DNA from: Lysobacteraceae bacterium
GTDB taxonomy: Bacteria; Pseudomonadota; Gammaproteobacteria; Xanthomonadales; Xanthomonadaceae
NCBI GenBank assembly: GCA_023954075.1
Contig: JAMLIV010000001.1
Coordinates: 186,001 to 250,000 of the forward strand
Reading direction: 5' to 3'
DNA length: 64,000 bases
Under the pieces are notes generated by a model, which had not been told where the DNA came from, did not search any database, and was given only the letters and a program-made list of their open reading frames with translations. The position numbers and the translations under genes were made by a program. Of the stretch, positions 45,995 through 56,262 are shown piece after piece; positions within the stretch are counted from its first letter, which is position 1, and each line of letters opens with the position of its first letter.

Positions 45995-47967
45995 GGTGCC
46001 CTCCTGGTGATGCGGGTGCGTGGACGAAACTGCTTCAACTCGCGGATCAGCGCGCGGGTGGCGTCCGAATCCCGTGGCTGGTCAGCGTAGCGCCGGGCGA
46101 CATAACGGACGCTAAGTGACTGGAGGTGCCGGGCATCGTCGGGCAGCGCCCGGGCGGCGCGTTCGATGAATTGCGTCGGGGTCTCCGACGGCATCTTTTC
46201 AATCCCGGCACCGGCCAGGCGTCGGCACAGCTTTTTCCAGGCCGCAAGCAGCGGGTCCTCGGCAACGGTCGATCCCGAGCGCCACAGCATCGCGAAGGAC
46301 AGCGCCAGCGCCAGCGCGATGGCTGCGATCAGCGCCACGCCGAGCTGGCGCCAGTCCTCGATGTCCAGCCCGAGCCGGCGCAGCAGCTGGCGCTGGCGGG
46401 CGGCGTTGAAGTCCACGATCAGGTAGTTCCAGCCGCGCCGCAGCGCGTCGAGCGTGTTCCACAGCGGCTGGCCGAAGCGCGACAGCGCGCCGGGCGGCGG
46501 CACGATGCCCGACAGTCCGCTTTGGATCCGTTCGGGCGCGACTGCCGCCGTGGGGTCCACGCGCACCCAGCCGCGCCCTTCCAGCCACACCTCGGTCCAG
46601 GCATGCGCGTCGGAGTTGCGCACCAGCCAGTAATCGCCGATGCGGTTGTGGAACCCGCCCTGGTAGCCGGTGACTACGCGCGCCGGAATGCCGGCGCTGC
46701 GCATCATTACGACGAAGGCCGAGGCGAAATGCTCGCAGTAGCCCTCGCGGGTGGCAAAAAGGAAGTCGTCGATGCTGTCGCGCGCCAGCGGCGGCGGGGT
46801 CAGGCTGTAGGTGAAGCTGCGGTTGAACAGGGCAAGGGCGCGCTGGATCAGGGCATCGGGCCGGGCATCCTCGGCTTTCCACTGCGCCATGAGCTGCGCG
46901 GTCTGCGCGTTGTAGCCCTCGGGCAGGCGCAGCTGGCGCTGGCGCGAGAGCGCCGGCAGCGCCGGTTCGAGGCGATACTGCACCGCCGATCCCATGCGGA
47001 ATTGGCGCACCGATCGACTCGGGCGCGTCGCGTACACGGTGCGGTCGGGGGCGATTCGCGCGCCCTCCGGAGCCACGCCGGGCACGTCCAGACCCACCAG
47101 ATAGCGATAGACCGTCGGCTCCTGCATCACCTCGTGGAACAGCATCGGGCCGGTGGCCTCCAGTTCGGTTTCCGGACCGAATCCACCGCCGATCCAGCGC
47201 GACCAGCGCCGCCCGTCGAAGTCCGAGAGCACCGGACCGCGCCAGTACAGCGTGCTGGCGGACGGCGGGTCGCCTTCGAAAGTCACGCGCAGGGCAGGGC
47301 TGTCGTCGAGCAGCATCTCGACGATATCGCCTGGGCTCATCTCGTTGGACAGGCCGGTGCGGGCGCGGTCCTCCGCCCCGGGGCTGCCCCACAGCGGCTC
47401 GGGGAAGCGCGGGAACAGAAAGAACACGACGGCGGCGAACGGCAGGGAGATCGCCAGCATTTTCATGCTGGCGGCCAGTGCGCGCGCCGGCCGCACCGGC
47501 GCGGCCTCCAGGCCGGGAAGCTCCACGCGTGCGAGCCGGATCAGCGCGGTCAGGATGAGGACGCAGGCTCCCAATGCCAGCAGCAGGGTCCAGGGGCCCT
47601 GGTCGCGCAGGAAGCCGGCCATCACCGCAAACAGCGAGAAGCTGCAGGCGCTGCGCCCGTCGCGGACGCTGCCGGTCTCCAGCAGCTTGGAGGCGAGCAT
47701 GGCGGCCAGCAGCGCGGCACCGGTGTCCTGCGACACGCTGAAGCCGGAGGCGGCTACCGCGGCGACCGCCGTGGCGAGCGTGAGCAGCAGGCGCAGCACG
47801 ACCGGCAGGCGCTTGCGCCGCAGTCCCAGTCCGATGCCCAGGGCGATGATCGCCAGCAAAAGCGCCGCCAGCCAGATCGGGAAGGCGGGCAGCACCGGCA
47901 GCAGTGCCGCCACCACCGCCGCGGCGACCCACAGGAAGCTGGTCCGGTCCAGCGCGACGGCTTTCAT
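45991..47967 (-). CDS. tgpA: TgpA-type membrane transglutaminase-like protease
   Basis: A 658-residue inner-membrane protein. The N-terminal DUF3488 region has about six helices (to about residue 190). A periplasmic transglutaminase-like core carries the Cys in REGYCEHFASAFVVMMRSAGIPARVVTGY near 410 and the His in NSDAHAWTEVWLEGRGWVRVDPT near 460. One more helix (about 545-565) and a cytoplasmic DUF4129-like tail follow. It is coupled to a DUF58 protein and a MoxR ATPase upstream. This trio is common and thought to act on periplasmic proteins; the substrate is unknown. Confidence 0.93.
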   Translation of the reverse strand: MKAVALDRTSFLWVAAAVVAALLPVLPAFPIWLAALLLAIIALGIGLGLRRKRLPVVLRLLLTLATAVAAVAASGFSVSQDTGAALLAAMLASKLLETGSVRDGRSACSFSLFAVMAGFLRDQGPWTLLLALGACVLILTALIRLARVELPGLEAAPVRPARALAASMKMLAISLPFAAVVFFLFPRFPEPLWGSPGAEDRARTGLSNEMSPGDIVEMLLDDSPALRVTFEGDPPSASTLYWRGPVLSDFDGRRWSRWIGGGFGPETELEATGPMLFHEVMQEPTVYRYLVGLDVPGVAPEGARIAPDRTVYATRPSRSVRQFRMGSAVQYRLEPALPALSRQRQLRLPEGYNAQTAQLMAQWKAEDARPDALIQRALALFNRSFTYSLTPPPLARDSIDDFLFATREGYCEHFASAFVVMMRSAGIPARVVTGYQGGFHNRIGDYWLVRNSDAHAWTEVWLEGRGWVRVDPTAAVAPERIQSGLSGIVPPPGALSRFGQPLWNTLDALRRGWNYLIVDFNAARQRQLLRRLGLDIEDWRQLGVALIAAIALALALSFAMLWRSGSTVAEDPLLAAWKKLCRRLAGAGIEKMPSETPTQFIERAARALPDDARHLQSLSVRYVARRYADQPRDSDATRALIRELKQFRPRTRITRRAP

Positions 47968-47970
47968 GCC

Positions 47971-48969
47971 CTAAGGCTCCAGCGCCAGGGCGCGGAAGCA
48001 GGCGTGCAGGTGCGCCTGCCCTTGTCCGGGCCCGAGGCGCTGGCCGGGCAGGTGCAGCGTGGTCGACTCGCCGGCGCGTTCGGCATCGGCCAGCCAGCGC
48101 GCCAGCCGTCGTGCGCGCGCCTCGCTCGCGAGCGGTGCCAGCGCCTCCCACGAGAGCAGGCGTTCGTTGCCGGCGGGCTGTTCGTACTCGCGCACCAGCA
48201 GGCGGTCGAGGCGGGCGCTGTGTTTCCAGGACACCTGGCGGGTCGCGTCGCCCTGGCGCCAGTCGCGCAGGGCGATCGGCTCGTCGCCGTCACCGCGCCG
48301 CGGCTGGGGGCGATTGCGCCCGCCTTCACCGGGCGGTGCCGGCGGATCCTTTTCCAGCGCCGGCCACACCAGGGTGTTCGTCTCCGGATGCAGCCAGCTC
48401 CAGACTTCGAACAGGCCCATCGGCTGGCGGCAGGAGAGCTTGAATCGTCCCGCCGCCTGCCATCCGCGGCGTCGCGTGGCTCGCGTGAGCTCGACGTGGG
48501 CCGGGGTATCGGCCGCGAGATTGAAGGCCGCGCGCTGGCTGGCCTGCTCCAGCACGAGCCCTTCACGCAGCCGGGTGCCGCTGCCGGAAAATTCCAGGCG
48601 CAGGGTCTGCGGACAGCCGGCATGGACCGGCGCGGCGTCGAGCGCGTCCAGCCGCACTCCGCTCAGGTTGAGGTAGCCGCGCAACAGCGCGGTGAGCATC
48701 ACCGAGAGCATCAGGAAGCACAGGATCAGCGCCGGGTTGTTGCTGTAGTTGAGCCCGCCCAGGGTCATGGTGGCCAGCAGCGCGGCGAAGAACAGGCCGT
48801 AGGGCGTGGGCAGCACGTAGATGCGGCGGCGGTGCAGGCCGATCGGCAGCGGCTCGGGACCGCGCGGCTTGACGAATCGGCGCAGGAGGCGCGGGATGCG
48901 CGGACGCTCGTGCGAAAGTGCGTCCCGGTCGGGTGGCGGGGTCCGGTCGCGGGTGAAGCGAAGCGGCAC
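47971..48969 (-). CDS. DUF58 domain protein
   Basis: A 332-residue protein with two membrane helices near residues 40-85 (TPYGLFFAALLATMTLGGLNY, PALILCFLMLSVMLTALLRG). The hallmark DUF58 segment is ALRDWRQGDATRQVSWKHSARLDRLLVREYEQP at about 225-260. DUF58 proteins partner MoxR ATPases and transglutaminase-like proteins. The gene lies between the two, with 3 and 14 bp gaps. Confidence 0.9.
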   Translation of the reverse strand: MPLRFTRDRTPPPDRDALSHERPRIPRLLRRFVKPRGPEPLPIGLHRRRIYVLPTPYGLFFAALLATMTLGGLNYSNNPALILCFLMLSVMLTALLRGYLNLSGVRLDALDAAPVHAGCPQTLRLEFSGSGTRLREGLVLEQASQRAAFNLAADTPAHVELTRATRRRGWQAAGRFKLSCRQPMGLFEVWSWLHPETNTLVWPALEKDPPAPPGEGGRNRPQPRRGDGDEPIALRDWRQGDATRQVSWKHSARLDRLLVREYEQPAGNERLLSWEALAPLASEARARRLARWLADAERAGESTTLHLPGQRLGPGQGQAHLHACFRALALEP

Positions 48970-48983
48970 GATGCCGGGCCGGG

Positions 48984-49934
48984 TCAGTCGACCGCCACGC
49001 GGGCCAGGAGCGATTCGGCCAGCGCTGCGCCCGAGCCGCCGTCCGCCGCCGGCACCAGCCGGTGCGCGGCGACCGGAACGAAAAGTGCCTGCACATCGTC
49101 GGGCAGTACGTGGGATCGGCCCGCGAGCAGGGCATGGGCGCGGGCGGCGCGCAGCAGGGCGAGGCCGGCGCGCGGCGACAGGCCCACTTCCACGCGCGGA
49201 TCGCGCCGACTGCGCTCCAGCAGTGCCAGCACGTAGCCCACCAGCGCCTCGCTTGCGTGCACCTGGTCCACCGCCGCGCGCAGCGCCAGCACCTTGCCGG
49301 CGTCGAGCTGGGCCTGCGTCACCGCGATCTGCTCGCGGCGGTCGCTGCCGGTGAGCAGCGCGCGTTCGGAATCGGTATCCGGGTAGCCGAGCGAAAAGCG
49401 CAGAAGGAACCGGTCGAGCTGCGAATCGGGCAGGGGAAAGGTGCCGGAAAGATCGACCGGGTTCTGCGTGGCGATGACGAAAAAGGGCTGCGGCAGGGTG
49501 TGGGTGACGCCGTCCAGGGTGACCTGGTGCTCGGCCATGGCTTCCAGCAGCGCGCTCTGGGTACGCGGCGGGGCGCGGTTGATCTCGTCGGCCAGGAGGA
49601 CGCGGGTGAACACCGGTCCCGGATGGAAGCGGAACTCGCGCGAAGGCGCATCGTAGATCGAGATGCCGAGCACGTCGGCGGGCATCAGGTCCGAGGTGAA
49701 CTGGACGCGCTGGAAGTCCAGCCCGAGGGTGGCTGCCAGCGCCTGCGCCAGCGTGGTCTTGCCCAGGCCGGGGAGATCCTCGATCAGCACATGGCCGCCG
49801 GCCAGCAGCGCGACGAAGGCCAGATCCACCTGCGCCGGCTTGCCCAGAACCAGCGCATTGACCTGGGCGCGGGCGCGGGTGAGAGCGGCCAGCGGCAAGT
49901 CGGGTATCGTGGATGCGTGGGCGGGAGCAGCCAT
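48984..49934 (-). CDS. MoxR-type AAA ATPase
   Basis: A 316-residue AAA+ ATPase of the MoxR family. Walker A lies in EDLPGLGKTTLAQAL near residue 53, Walker B and sensor in VLLADEINRAPPRTQSALLEAM near 115, and sensor 1 in PFFVIATQNP near 150. A lid domain follows (GLSPRAGLALLRAARAHALLAGR). It is the first gene of the operon, probably acting as a chaperone for the DUF58/TgpA partners. It is divergent from the glycosyltransferase gene, with 42 bp between the starts. Confidence 0.93.
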   Translation of the reverse strand: MAAPAHASTIPDLPLAALTRARAQVNALVLGKPAQVDLAFVALLAGGHVLIEDLPGLGKTTLAQALAATLGLDFQRVQFTSDLMPADVLGISIYDAPSREFRFHPGPVFTRVLLADEINRAPPRTQSALLEAMAEHQVTLDGVTHTLPQPFFVIATQNPVDLSGTFPLPDSQLDRFLLRFSLGYPDTDSERALLTGSDRREQIAVTQAQLDAGKVLALRAAVDQVHASEALVGYVLALLERSRRDPRVEVGLSPRAGLALLRAARAHALLAGRSHVLPDDVQALFVPVAAHRLVPAADGGSGAALAESLLARVAVD

Positions 49935-49976
49935 CCGGTATCTCGCGGAAACGGTCGGTCGGGAGTGTAGCGGGAT

Positions 49977-51815
49977 ATGCGGGAGGAGCGAGGCGCGCGG
50001 TTCACGTTTTTCGCGCTGTGGATGGCGCTGCTGGTCGCCAAGGTGGCGATCGCGTCGCGCCTCCCGCTGTTCGTGGACGAGGCCTTCTACTGGCAGGAGA
50101 GCCGGCACCTGGCGGCGGCCTATTCCGACCTTCCCGGGCTGACCGCCTGGCTGATCGCGCTGGGCACCGCGCTGGGCGGCGACAGCCTGCTCGGGGTGCG
50201 CTGGCCCTTCCTTGCGCTCGGCAGCCTGCTGCCTTGGCTGGTGGTGCGATTGGCGTGGCCGCTGGGTGCGCTGCCGGCCTGGCGTGCCGGCCTGCTCGCG
50301 CTGTTCTTTCCCCTGTCCGGGTTTCTGGGTGTGCTGGCGCTGCCGGATGTGCCGATGAACCTTGCCGCCGCGCTGTGTCTCCTGGGCGGCGCGCGCGCGC
50401 TGCGCGGCGTGGACTGGGCGGCGGTCGCGTGGCTGGCATTGGGCCTGATCGTCGGAGCCCTGAGCCACTATCGATTCGTCGGCGTGATCGCGGTGGGCTT
50501 GGTCGCGCTGCTGATCCTGCCGCAGGGCCGTCGCGCGCTGCGCGATGGGCGGCTATGGCTCGCCATCGCGCTGGGGGCATCGGCGTGGTTGCCGCTGGTG
50601 CTGTGGAACCTGGGGCACGGCGAGGCCGGCTGGCGCTTCCAGTTCGTCGACCGTCATCCCTGGACGCCACAAATCGAGGGCTGGCGGTTCATTGCGGTGC
50701 AGGCCGCACTGGTCACGCCGCTGCTGCTGGCCGCACTGATCCAGGCGGCAATGCGGTTTCGCCCGCGCTTTCCCATGGCGCAGCGCTGGTTGGCGCTGAG
50801 CGGTGGGCTGACGCTGCTGGGCTTTTTCCTGCTCGGTTTCGTCGCCGATGCGGATCGCGCCAGCTTCCACTGGCCCTTGCCCGGCTACCTGGCCCTGCTG
50901 GCGCTGGTGCCGGCGGTGCTGGCGGGCTGGTCGCGCGGAATGCGCGCGGCGACATGGGGATGCCTGATCGCGGCCTGCGGCGTGGCGCTGGCCGGACAGG
51001 TGATGGTGGCTTCGTCCGACGGGCGCGTGCGCCTGGCCGATGCCGGGATGCACCCGGCGAACTTCTCCGGCTGGAGCGAACTTGCCGAGGCGGTGCGCGT
51101 GCGACGGGCGGCGCTGCCCGAAGGCACGCGCCTGATCGCCGACCACTTCAAGCTGGGTGCCGAACTGGGGTTTGCCCTGGGCGAGCCGGACATCGCCGTG
51201 CTCGATCATCCGCTCAACCATCGCCACGGTCGCGCCCGCCAGCTTCAGGACTGGGGATTGCTCCACGAGGGCGGTCGCGACGGGTGGCAGCTGCTGGTGG
51301 TCGGGGCCAGCGACGTGAAGTTCAGCGCGCTGCTGGCGCACTACCAGTCCCTGTGCGCGCGCCTGGGGCCGCTGCCGCCGCCCGATGTGGTCGAGGTCGA
51401 CGCGGGGGCGCGGCGCTTTGTCCTGCTGGCGCTGCCGCCGGACCCGGCACCGGCACCCTGCGTCACGCCCGCCGTCGCGCACGTCGATCTGCCGGACGAT
51501 GGCGAAACCGTGGGGCGGCGCTTTGTCGTCCGCGGCTGGGCGGTGAAGGATGAGGCCGGCATCGGGCGCATCGTCGTGCGGCTCGATGACGCCGCGGTGG
51601 CCGAGGCGCGGCGCGAAGCCGACAACGCCTGGGTGATGAATTTCCTCGGGGGCACCTCGCGCGATCCGGATGCGCCGCGCGTCCAGTTCGAGACCGTGGT
51701 CGAGCTTGCCGACGGTACGGCTGGCTGGCGGCGTCTGTCGTTGGAACTGCACGGCGGCGACGGCAGCGTGGAGCGCTGGCGTGGTCCGCGCGTGCGGATC
51801 GATCCGGCGCGCTGA
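49977..51815 (+). CDS. Glycosyltransferase family 39 (ArnT/PMT-like) membrane protein
   Basis: A 612-residue polytopic protein of the GT39/ArnT superfamily. The catalytic acidic motif FVDEAFYWQESRHLA lies near residue 32 in the first periplasmic loop, followed by about ten hydrophobic helices up to about residue 350. A periplasmic C-terminal domain of about 250 residues (HPANFSGWSELAEAV, IADHFKLGAELGFAL) ends in a beta-rich part (VRGWAVKDEAGIGRIVVRLDD). It uses polyprenyl-phosphate sugars; acceptor and sugar are unknown. The beta-rich tail is an extra module. Confidence 0.85.
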   Translation: MREERGARFTFFALWMALLVAKVAIASRLPLFVDEAFYWQESRHLAAAYSDLPGLTAWLIALGTALGGDSLLGVRWPFLALGSLLPWLVVRLAWPLGALPAWRAGLLALFFPLSGFLGVLALPDVPMNLAAALCLLGGARALRGVDWAAVAWLALGLIVGALSHYRFVGVIAVGLVALLILPQGRRALRDGRLWLAIALGASAWLPLVLWNLGHGEAGWRFQFVDRHPWTPQIEGWRFIAVQAALVTPLLLAALIQAAMRFRPRFPMAQRWLALSGGLTLLGFFLLGFVADADRASFHWPLPGYLALLALVPAVLAGWSRGMRAATWGCLIAACGVALAGQVMVASSDGRVRLADAGMHPANFSGWSELAEAVRVRRAALPEGTRLIADHFKLGAELGFALGEPDIAVLDHPLNHRHGRARQLQDWGLLHEGGRDGWQLLVVGASDVKFSALLAHYQSLCARLGPLPPPDVVEVDAGARRFVLLALPPDPAPAPCVTPAVAHVDLPDDGETVGRRFVVRGWAVKDEAGIGRIVVRLDDAAVAEARREADNAWVMNFLGGTSRDPDAPRVQFETVVELADGTAGWRRLSLELHGGDGSVERWRGPRVRIDPAR

Positions 51816-51824
51816 CCGTCTGGA

Positions 51825-52301
51825 TCAGTCGCTGCGGCGGGTCAGGGTGGAGGGCTCGCGCGCGGCCTGTTCCAGCGCGGCCTGGGTGACATCGGCCAGT
51901 TCGGCACCGGCGCTTTCCAGACGGGCGAGCTGGTCGGAAATGGCGGCATGGGCGCGATCCATGGCGCGGCAGGCGGCATCCAGCTCCTTCTGCGGCGCGC
52001 TGAGTCCGTGCCTGGAAATCCACAGGCGGTGCTCAAGCACATCGCGCAGGCCCTGCTGGACCTGGTCCTGGGCATCGAGCGAGGCGTGCGCCCGCGCGGC
52101 GATTTCCTGCGGCACGCGATCCACCACCTCGCGCATGTCCTTCATGCGTTCGCGGGTGCGGTGCAGGACCTGCTCGAGCGCGTCGGCGCGATCCAGCAGG
52201 TGACGCAAGCTGCGCTCGCGGCGCAAGCCGCGATGCCGCAGCCAGGCCGCAAGGAGCACCAGTGCGCCGATGGCGAGGATGGCAAGGTGGAAGTGGTTCA
52301 C
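51825..52301 (-). CDS. Membrane-anchored coiled-coil protein (hypothetical)
   Basis: A 158-residue protein with one N-terminal helix (FHLAILAIGALVLLAAWLRHRGLRR). Heptad-rich helices cover most of the remainder (DRADALEQVLHRTRERMKDMREVVDRV and DAACRAMDRAHAAISDQLARLESAGAELADV). The start GTG 52301 gives a sensible membrane anchor but no clear Shine-Dalgarno is seen. The gene is convergent with the glycosyltransferase gene. Function is unknown. Confidence 0.6.
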   Translation of the reverse strand: MNHFHLAILAIGALVLLAAWLRHRGLRRERSLRHLLDRADALEQVLHRTRERMKDMREVVDRVPQEIAARAHASLDAQDQVQQGLRDVLEHRLWISRHGLSAPQKELDAACRAMDRAHAAISDQLARLESAGAELADVTQAALEQAAREPSTLTRRSD

Positions 52302-52469
52302 GCGCGTGTCAGGGATCGGTCGGCCCACGAGTCTGCCAAATCGTCCACGTGCCGGGCAAATGCATGCATCGCGCCGCTGGGCGAATGCCGACGCATCATT
52401 TCCGTCCCGGCGGCGAGCGCAGCGGGCATGGATTGACTGTGCCGCCGTGTTTGATAAGATGTGCGGCTT

Positions 52470-53003
52470 ATGTCCAGTGCCCTGCCCGAAGCGGTCGACG
52501 CATGGCGGATGGTGTCGGCACGGCGCATTTTCGAGGGCCGCATCCGGCTCGATTCGATGCCCCGGCTGGCGATGTATCTGGCCGATGCCGAAGGCGAATG
52601 CGAGTATCTGCTCGAATTTGATCGGGACGCAAGCGGCGTTGCTTTCCTCCAGGTGCACGCCGAGGCGCGGTTGCCGCTGGTTTGCCAGCGGACGCTGGAG
52701 CGCTTCGAGCTGCCGGTTTCGATCCACCAGCGCCTCGGGCTGATCCGCAGCGAGGCCGAGGAGGCGGGACTGCAGGAGGGCGTCGAGCCGCTGCTGGTGC
52801 CGCTGGATGCGACGCTGCGGCCGGCCGATGCGATCGAGGACGAGCTGATCCTCGCCGTGCCGGTGGTGCCGGTATCGGGCAGTTGCGCGAGCGACGATGG
52901 CGTGGTGTGGCAGGACGTTGATGGGGCCCGGGCACCATCGCAGGATTCGGTACAGGCCAGTCCCTTCGCGGCGCTGGCCGATTGGAAAAAACACGCGGGC
53001 TGA
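52470..53003 (+). CDS. yceD: YceD/DUF177 family protein (23S rRNA accumulation protein)
   Basis: A 177-residue DUF177 protein. The family Cys-containing [16 protein letters not shown] lies near residue 65, and the acidic [12 protein letters not shown] with the C-terminal FAALADWKK tail matches YceD. It is required for normal 23S rRNA levels and sits directly before rpmF in most proteobacteria, as here. The first gene of the large lipid-synthesis cluster. Confidence 0.9.
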   Translation: MSSALPEAVDAWRMVSARRIFEGRIRLDSMPRLAMYLADAEGECEYLLEFDRDASGVAFLQVHAEARLPLVCQRTLERFELPVSIHQRLGLIRSEAEEAGLQEGVEPLLVPLDATLRPADAIEDELILAVPVVPVSGSCASDDGVVWQDVDGARAPSQDSVQASPFAALADWKKHAG

Positions 53004-53053
53004 CAGGCGCCCGCAGGCAACAGAAGTCTGTCGAATTTCGAGGAACGATTCCC

Positions 53054-53248
53054 ATGGCTGTCCAGAAAAGTCGCAAGACCCCCTCCCGCCGCGGCATGCG
53101 TCGCGCGCATGACGCCCTCAGCGCCAAGCAGCTCGCCACCGATCCGACCACCGGCGAGACCCACCTGCGCCACCACATCACCAAGGATGGCTACTACCGT
53201 GGCCGCAAGGTGGTGGATGTCAAGACGGACGTTGCCGCCGAGGATTGA
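53054..53248 (+). CDS. rpmF: 50S ribosomal protein L32
   Basis: A 64-residue L32 starting [20 protein letters not shown], behind GAGGA. The middle is typical ([17 protein letters not shown]). It lacks the zinc-binding cysteines, as in other gammaproteobacterial L32 proteins. In many genomes plsX follows, but here fabH comes next. Confidence 0.96.
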   Translation: MAVQKSRKTPSRRGMRRAHDALSAKQLATDPTTGETHLRHHITKDGYYRGRKVVDVKTDVAAED

Positions 53249-53384
53249 CGTGCCGCGCGGCCCGCGTGCCGCAGGTCGGCCACCCGCTGATCCCCCGACG
53301 CGACGTGCCTGCCGTGCAGGCGCGTCGCGTCGTCGTTTCCCGCGGTACGATCCGCGCCAGCCACATTCATTCCCGGAGCAGAGC

Positions 53385-54359
53385 ATGACGCAGGCGTACG
53401 CGCGCATCGTCGGAACCGGCAGCTACCTGCCGGACAACATCGTCACCAACGCCGATCTGGAAAAGCAGGTCGAGACCAGCGACGAATGGATCCGCGAACG
53501 CACCGGCATACGCCAGCGCCACATCGCGTTGCCGGGACAGACCACCGGGGATCTGGCTTTCGAGGCCGCCACGCGCGCGCTCGAAGCCGCCGGCGTCGAT
53601 GCTTCCGAAATCGACCTGCTGGTGCTGGGCACGACCACGCCCGACATCATCTTCCCGTCCACCGCCTGCCTGCTGCAGCATCGCCTGGGTGCCAACGGCT
53701 GCGCCGCGTTCGACGTCAACGCCGCCTGCTCGGGCTTCATCTATGCGCTGGGCGTGGCCAACAACTTCATCCGTGCCGGGGCGGCGAAAACCGCGCTGGT
53801 GGTTGGTGCGGAAACCCTCTCGCGCATGATCGACTGGAGCGACCGCGGCACCTGCGTGCTGTTCGGCGACGGTGCCGGCGCGGTGGTGCTGAAGGCCGAC
53901 ACCGAGGCGGGGGTCCTTTCCACCCATCTGCACGCCGACGGCGGGCACGAACACCTGCTCTACAACCCGGTGGGCGTCTCGCGCGGATTCACCGATGCGC
54001 CCAACCACGGCGTCAAGGTCCACATGACCGGCAACGAGGTCTTCAAGTTCGCGGTCAAGACGCTGGATGCCGTCGTCGATGAAACCCTGGATGCAAACGG
54101 GCTGTCGCGCTCGGACGTCGACTGGCTGATTCCGCATCAAGCCAACCTGCGCATCATCACCGCCACGGCCAAGCGGCTGGACATGCCGATGGATCGGGTG
54201 GTCGTGACGGTGGATCGCCACGGCAACACCTCGTCCGCTTCGGTGCCGCTGGCGCTCGACGAGGCGGTCCGCTCCGGGCGCGTGCAGCGCGGCGAACTGC
54301 TGCTGCTGGAGGCATTCGGCGGCGGCTTCACCTGGGGCTCGGCGCTGATCCGCTACTGA
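53385..54359 (+). CDS. fabH: Beta-ketoacyl-ACP synthase III
   Basis: A 324-residue KAS III that starts fatty-acid chains by condensing acetyl-CoA with malonyl-ACP. The active-site Cys is in [11 protein letters not shown] near residue 114, His in [10 protein letters not shown] near 250 and Asn in RHGNTSSAS near 280. SGDEW-type [16 protein letters not shown] is near the N-terminus. GGAG lies before ATG 53385. The gap to rpmF is 136 bp with no plsX remnant. Confidence 0.96.
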   Translation: MTQAYARIVGTGSYLPDNIVTNADLEKQVETSDEWIRERTGIRQRHIALPGQTTGDLAFEAATRALEAAGVDASEIDLLVLGTTTPDIIFPSTACLLQHRLGANGCAAFDVNAACSGFIYALGVANNFIRAGAAKTALVVGAETLSRMIDWSDRGTCVLFGDGAGAVVLKADTEAGVLSTHLHADGGHEHLLYNPVGVSRGFTDAPNHGVKVHMTGNEVFKFAVKTLDAVVDETLDANGLSRSDVDWLIPHQANLRIITATAKRLDMPMDRVVVTVDRHGNTSSASVPLALDEAVRSGRVQRGELLLLEAFGGGFTWGSALIRY

Positions 54360-54469
54360 GCCTGCGGCCGCCCGGCTCCCGAGGACGTGTCGCAGACACC
54401 CTACGCCCGGGTACAGACGCTCGCGCCGGGCCTGACTTATCATGTCCGGCCTTTCCTGAAGAACTTGCC

Positions 54470-55408
54470 ATGACGCAATCGCTGGCGTTCGTTTTCCCCG
54501 GACAGGGCTCGCAGTCGCCGGGAATGCTGGCCGGGCTGTCGGACCTGCATCCGCTGATTCGCGACACCTTTGCCGAGGCCTCGGAAGGTGCGCGGATCGA
54601 CCTGTGGACCTTGTCTCAGCAGGGGCCGGAGGAACTGCTCAACCGCACCGAGTACACCCAGCCGGCGCTGCTTGCCGCCGGTGTCGCGGTGTGGCGCGCC
54701 TGGCAGGCGGCCGGCGGTGCGCCACCGGCGCTTTTGGCCGGACACAGCCTGGGCGAGTACGCCGCGCTGGTCGCCGCCGGCGCGCTGCCGCTGGATCAGG
54801 GCGCGCGGCTCGTGCGCCTGCGCGGCCAGCTCATGCAGGGAGCCACGCCTGACGGTACCGGTGCCATGGCCGCCGTACTCGGTGCCGAAGAGGCGCTGGT
54901 GCGCGAGGTCTGCGGGATCGCGGCGCAGAGCCAGGTGCTGGTCCCGGCGAACTTCAACTCGCCGGGGCAGATCGTGATCGGTGGCCACGTCGAGGCGGTG
55001 GATCGCGCCTTGGCGATGCTGGCCGAGCGTGGCGTGCGCAAGGCGGTGAAGCTGGCGGTCAGCGTGCCGTCCCACACGCCGCTGATGCGCGATGAGGCCA
55101 ATCGCCTGGCCGAGGCGATGGCCGCACTGGACTGGCGTCAGCCCGCCATTCCGGTAGTGCAGAACGTCGATGGCAAGGTGCATGACACGCCGGAGGCGAT
55201 CCGCGATGCCCTGGTGCGCCAGCTCTACCTGCCGGTGCAGTGGGTTGCCTGCGTCGAAACGCTGGTCGCGCGTGGAGCCGCGCGCATGGGCGAATGCGGA
55301 CCGGGCAAGGTGCTGACCGGTCTGGCGCGACGCATCGACAAGACCCTCGATGCGCGCGCGCTGGGTACGCCGGAAGACTTCAACGCGGCCCTGGAAGCCT
55401 GGGCATGA
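54470..55408 (+). CDS. fabD: Malonyl-CoA:ACP transacylase
   Basis: A 312-residue FabD that loads malonate onto ACP. FPGQGSQ lies at residue 8, the nucleophile in AGHSLGEYAALVAAG near 92, and the catalytic His in VSVPSHTPLM near 200. The stop overlaps fabG by four bases. Confidence 0.96.
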   Translation: MTQSLAFVFPGQGSQSPGMLAGLSDLHPLIRDTFAEASEGARIDLWTLSQQGPEELLNRTEYTQPALLAAGVAVWRAWQAAGGAPPALLAGHSLGEYAALVAAGALPLDQGARLVRLRGQLMQGATPDGTGAMAAVLGAEEALVREVCGIAAQSQVLVPANFNSPGQIVIGGHVEAVDRALAMLAERGVRKAVKLAVSVPSHTPLMRDEANRLAEAMAALDWRQPAIPVVQNVDGKVHDTPEAIRDALVRQLYLPVQWVACVETLVARGAARMGECGPGKVLTGLARRIDKTLDARALGTPEDFNAALEAWA

Positions 55409-56148
55409 GCAAGACCCTCGCGGGCGAAATCGCCCTGGTCACCGGTGCCAGCCGCGGTATCGGTGCCGCCATTGCCGACACCTTGGCCGCGCACGGCGCA
55501 ACGGTCATCGGCACCGCCACCACGCAGGCGGGCGCGGACGCGATTTCCGCGCGCCTGGCCGGGCAGGGCGGGGCGGGGCGCGTGCTCGACGTGTCCGTTC
55601 CGGGCGCGATCGAGGCCCTGGTCGAGGCCGTGGCGGCGGACTTCGGCGCGATTTCCATCCTCGTCAACAACGCCGGCATCACCCGCGACAGTCTCCTGAT
55701 GCGGATGAAGGACGAGGACTGGCAGGCGGTGATCGACACCAACCTGACCAGCATCTATCGGGCCTCGAAGGCGGTGATGCGCGCGATGATGAAGGCGCGC
55801 GGCGGACGCATCGTCAACATCGCCTCGGTGATCGGCGTCACCGGCAACGCCGGGCAGGCCAATTACGCCGCCGCCAAGGCCGGCATCATCGGTTTCTCCA
55901 AGTCGCTGGCCAAGGAGATCGGCTCGCGCGGCGTGACCGTCAACGTGGTGGCCCCGGGCTTCATCGAAACCGACATGACGCGCGACCTGCCCGACAGCGC
56001 CCGCGAGGCGATGCTGGGGCAGATCGCGCTGGGCCGCCTGGGCTCGCCGCAGGACATCGCCGACGCGGTGCTTTTCCTGGCGTCGCCGGCGGCGGCCTAC
56101 ATCACCGGCGAGACTTTGCACGTCAATGGCGGCATGTACATGCCCTGA
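55405..56148 (+). CDS. fabG: 3-oxoacyl-ACP reductase
   Basis: A 247-residue short-chain dehydrogenase that reduces 3-ketoacyl-ACP with NADPH. TGASRGIG lies near residue 13, NNAGITRDSLLMRM near 89, the Ser in IASVIGVTGN, YxxxK in NYAAAKAGI near 153, and the C-terminal TGETLHVNGGMYM. Translationally coupled to fabD. Confidence 0.97.
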   Translation: MSKTLAGEIALVTGASRGIGAAIADTLAAHGATVIGTATTQAGADAISARLAGQGGAGRVLDVSVPGAIEALVEAVAADFGAISILVNNAGITRDSLLMRMKDEDWQAVIDTNLTSIYRASKAVMRAMMKARGGRIVNIASVIGVTGNAGQANYAAAKAGIIGFSKSLAKEIGSRGVTVNVVAPGFIETDMTRDLPDSAREAMLGQIALGRLGSPQDIADAVLFLASPAAAYITGETLHVNGGMYMP

Positions 56149-56262
56149 TTTTTCCCGGCGCGCCGGGCTTTCGGCACGCCTCCTGGTTCATGCGCCGGCG
56201 GCTGGCTCGCCTCGCCGGCGTCCACTACAATGCGCGGGCTTTTTCCCGGAGGACAACAAGCA

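Noticed and set aside
46126-49236. 1036-residue open frame on the plus strand opposite tgpA, DUF58 and moxR
   Set aside because: Antisense to three genes with intact catalytic motifs; Gln/Arg/Gly-rich without recognisable domains.
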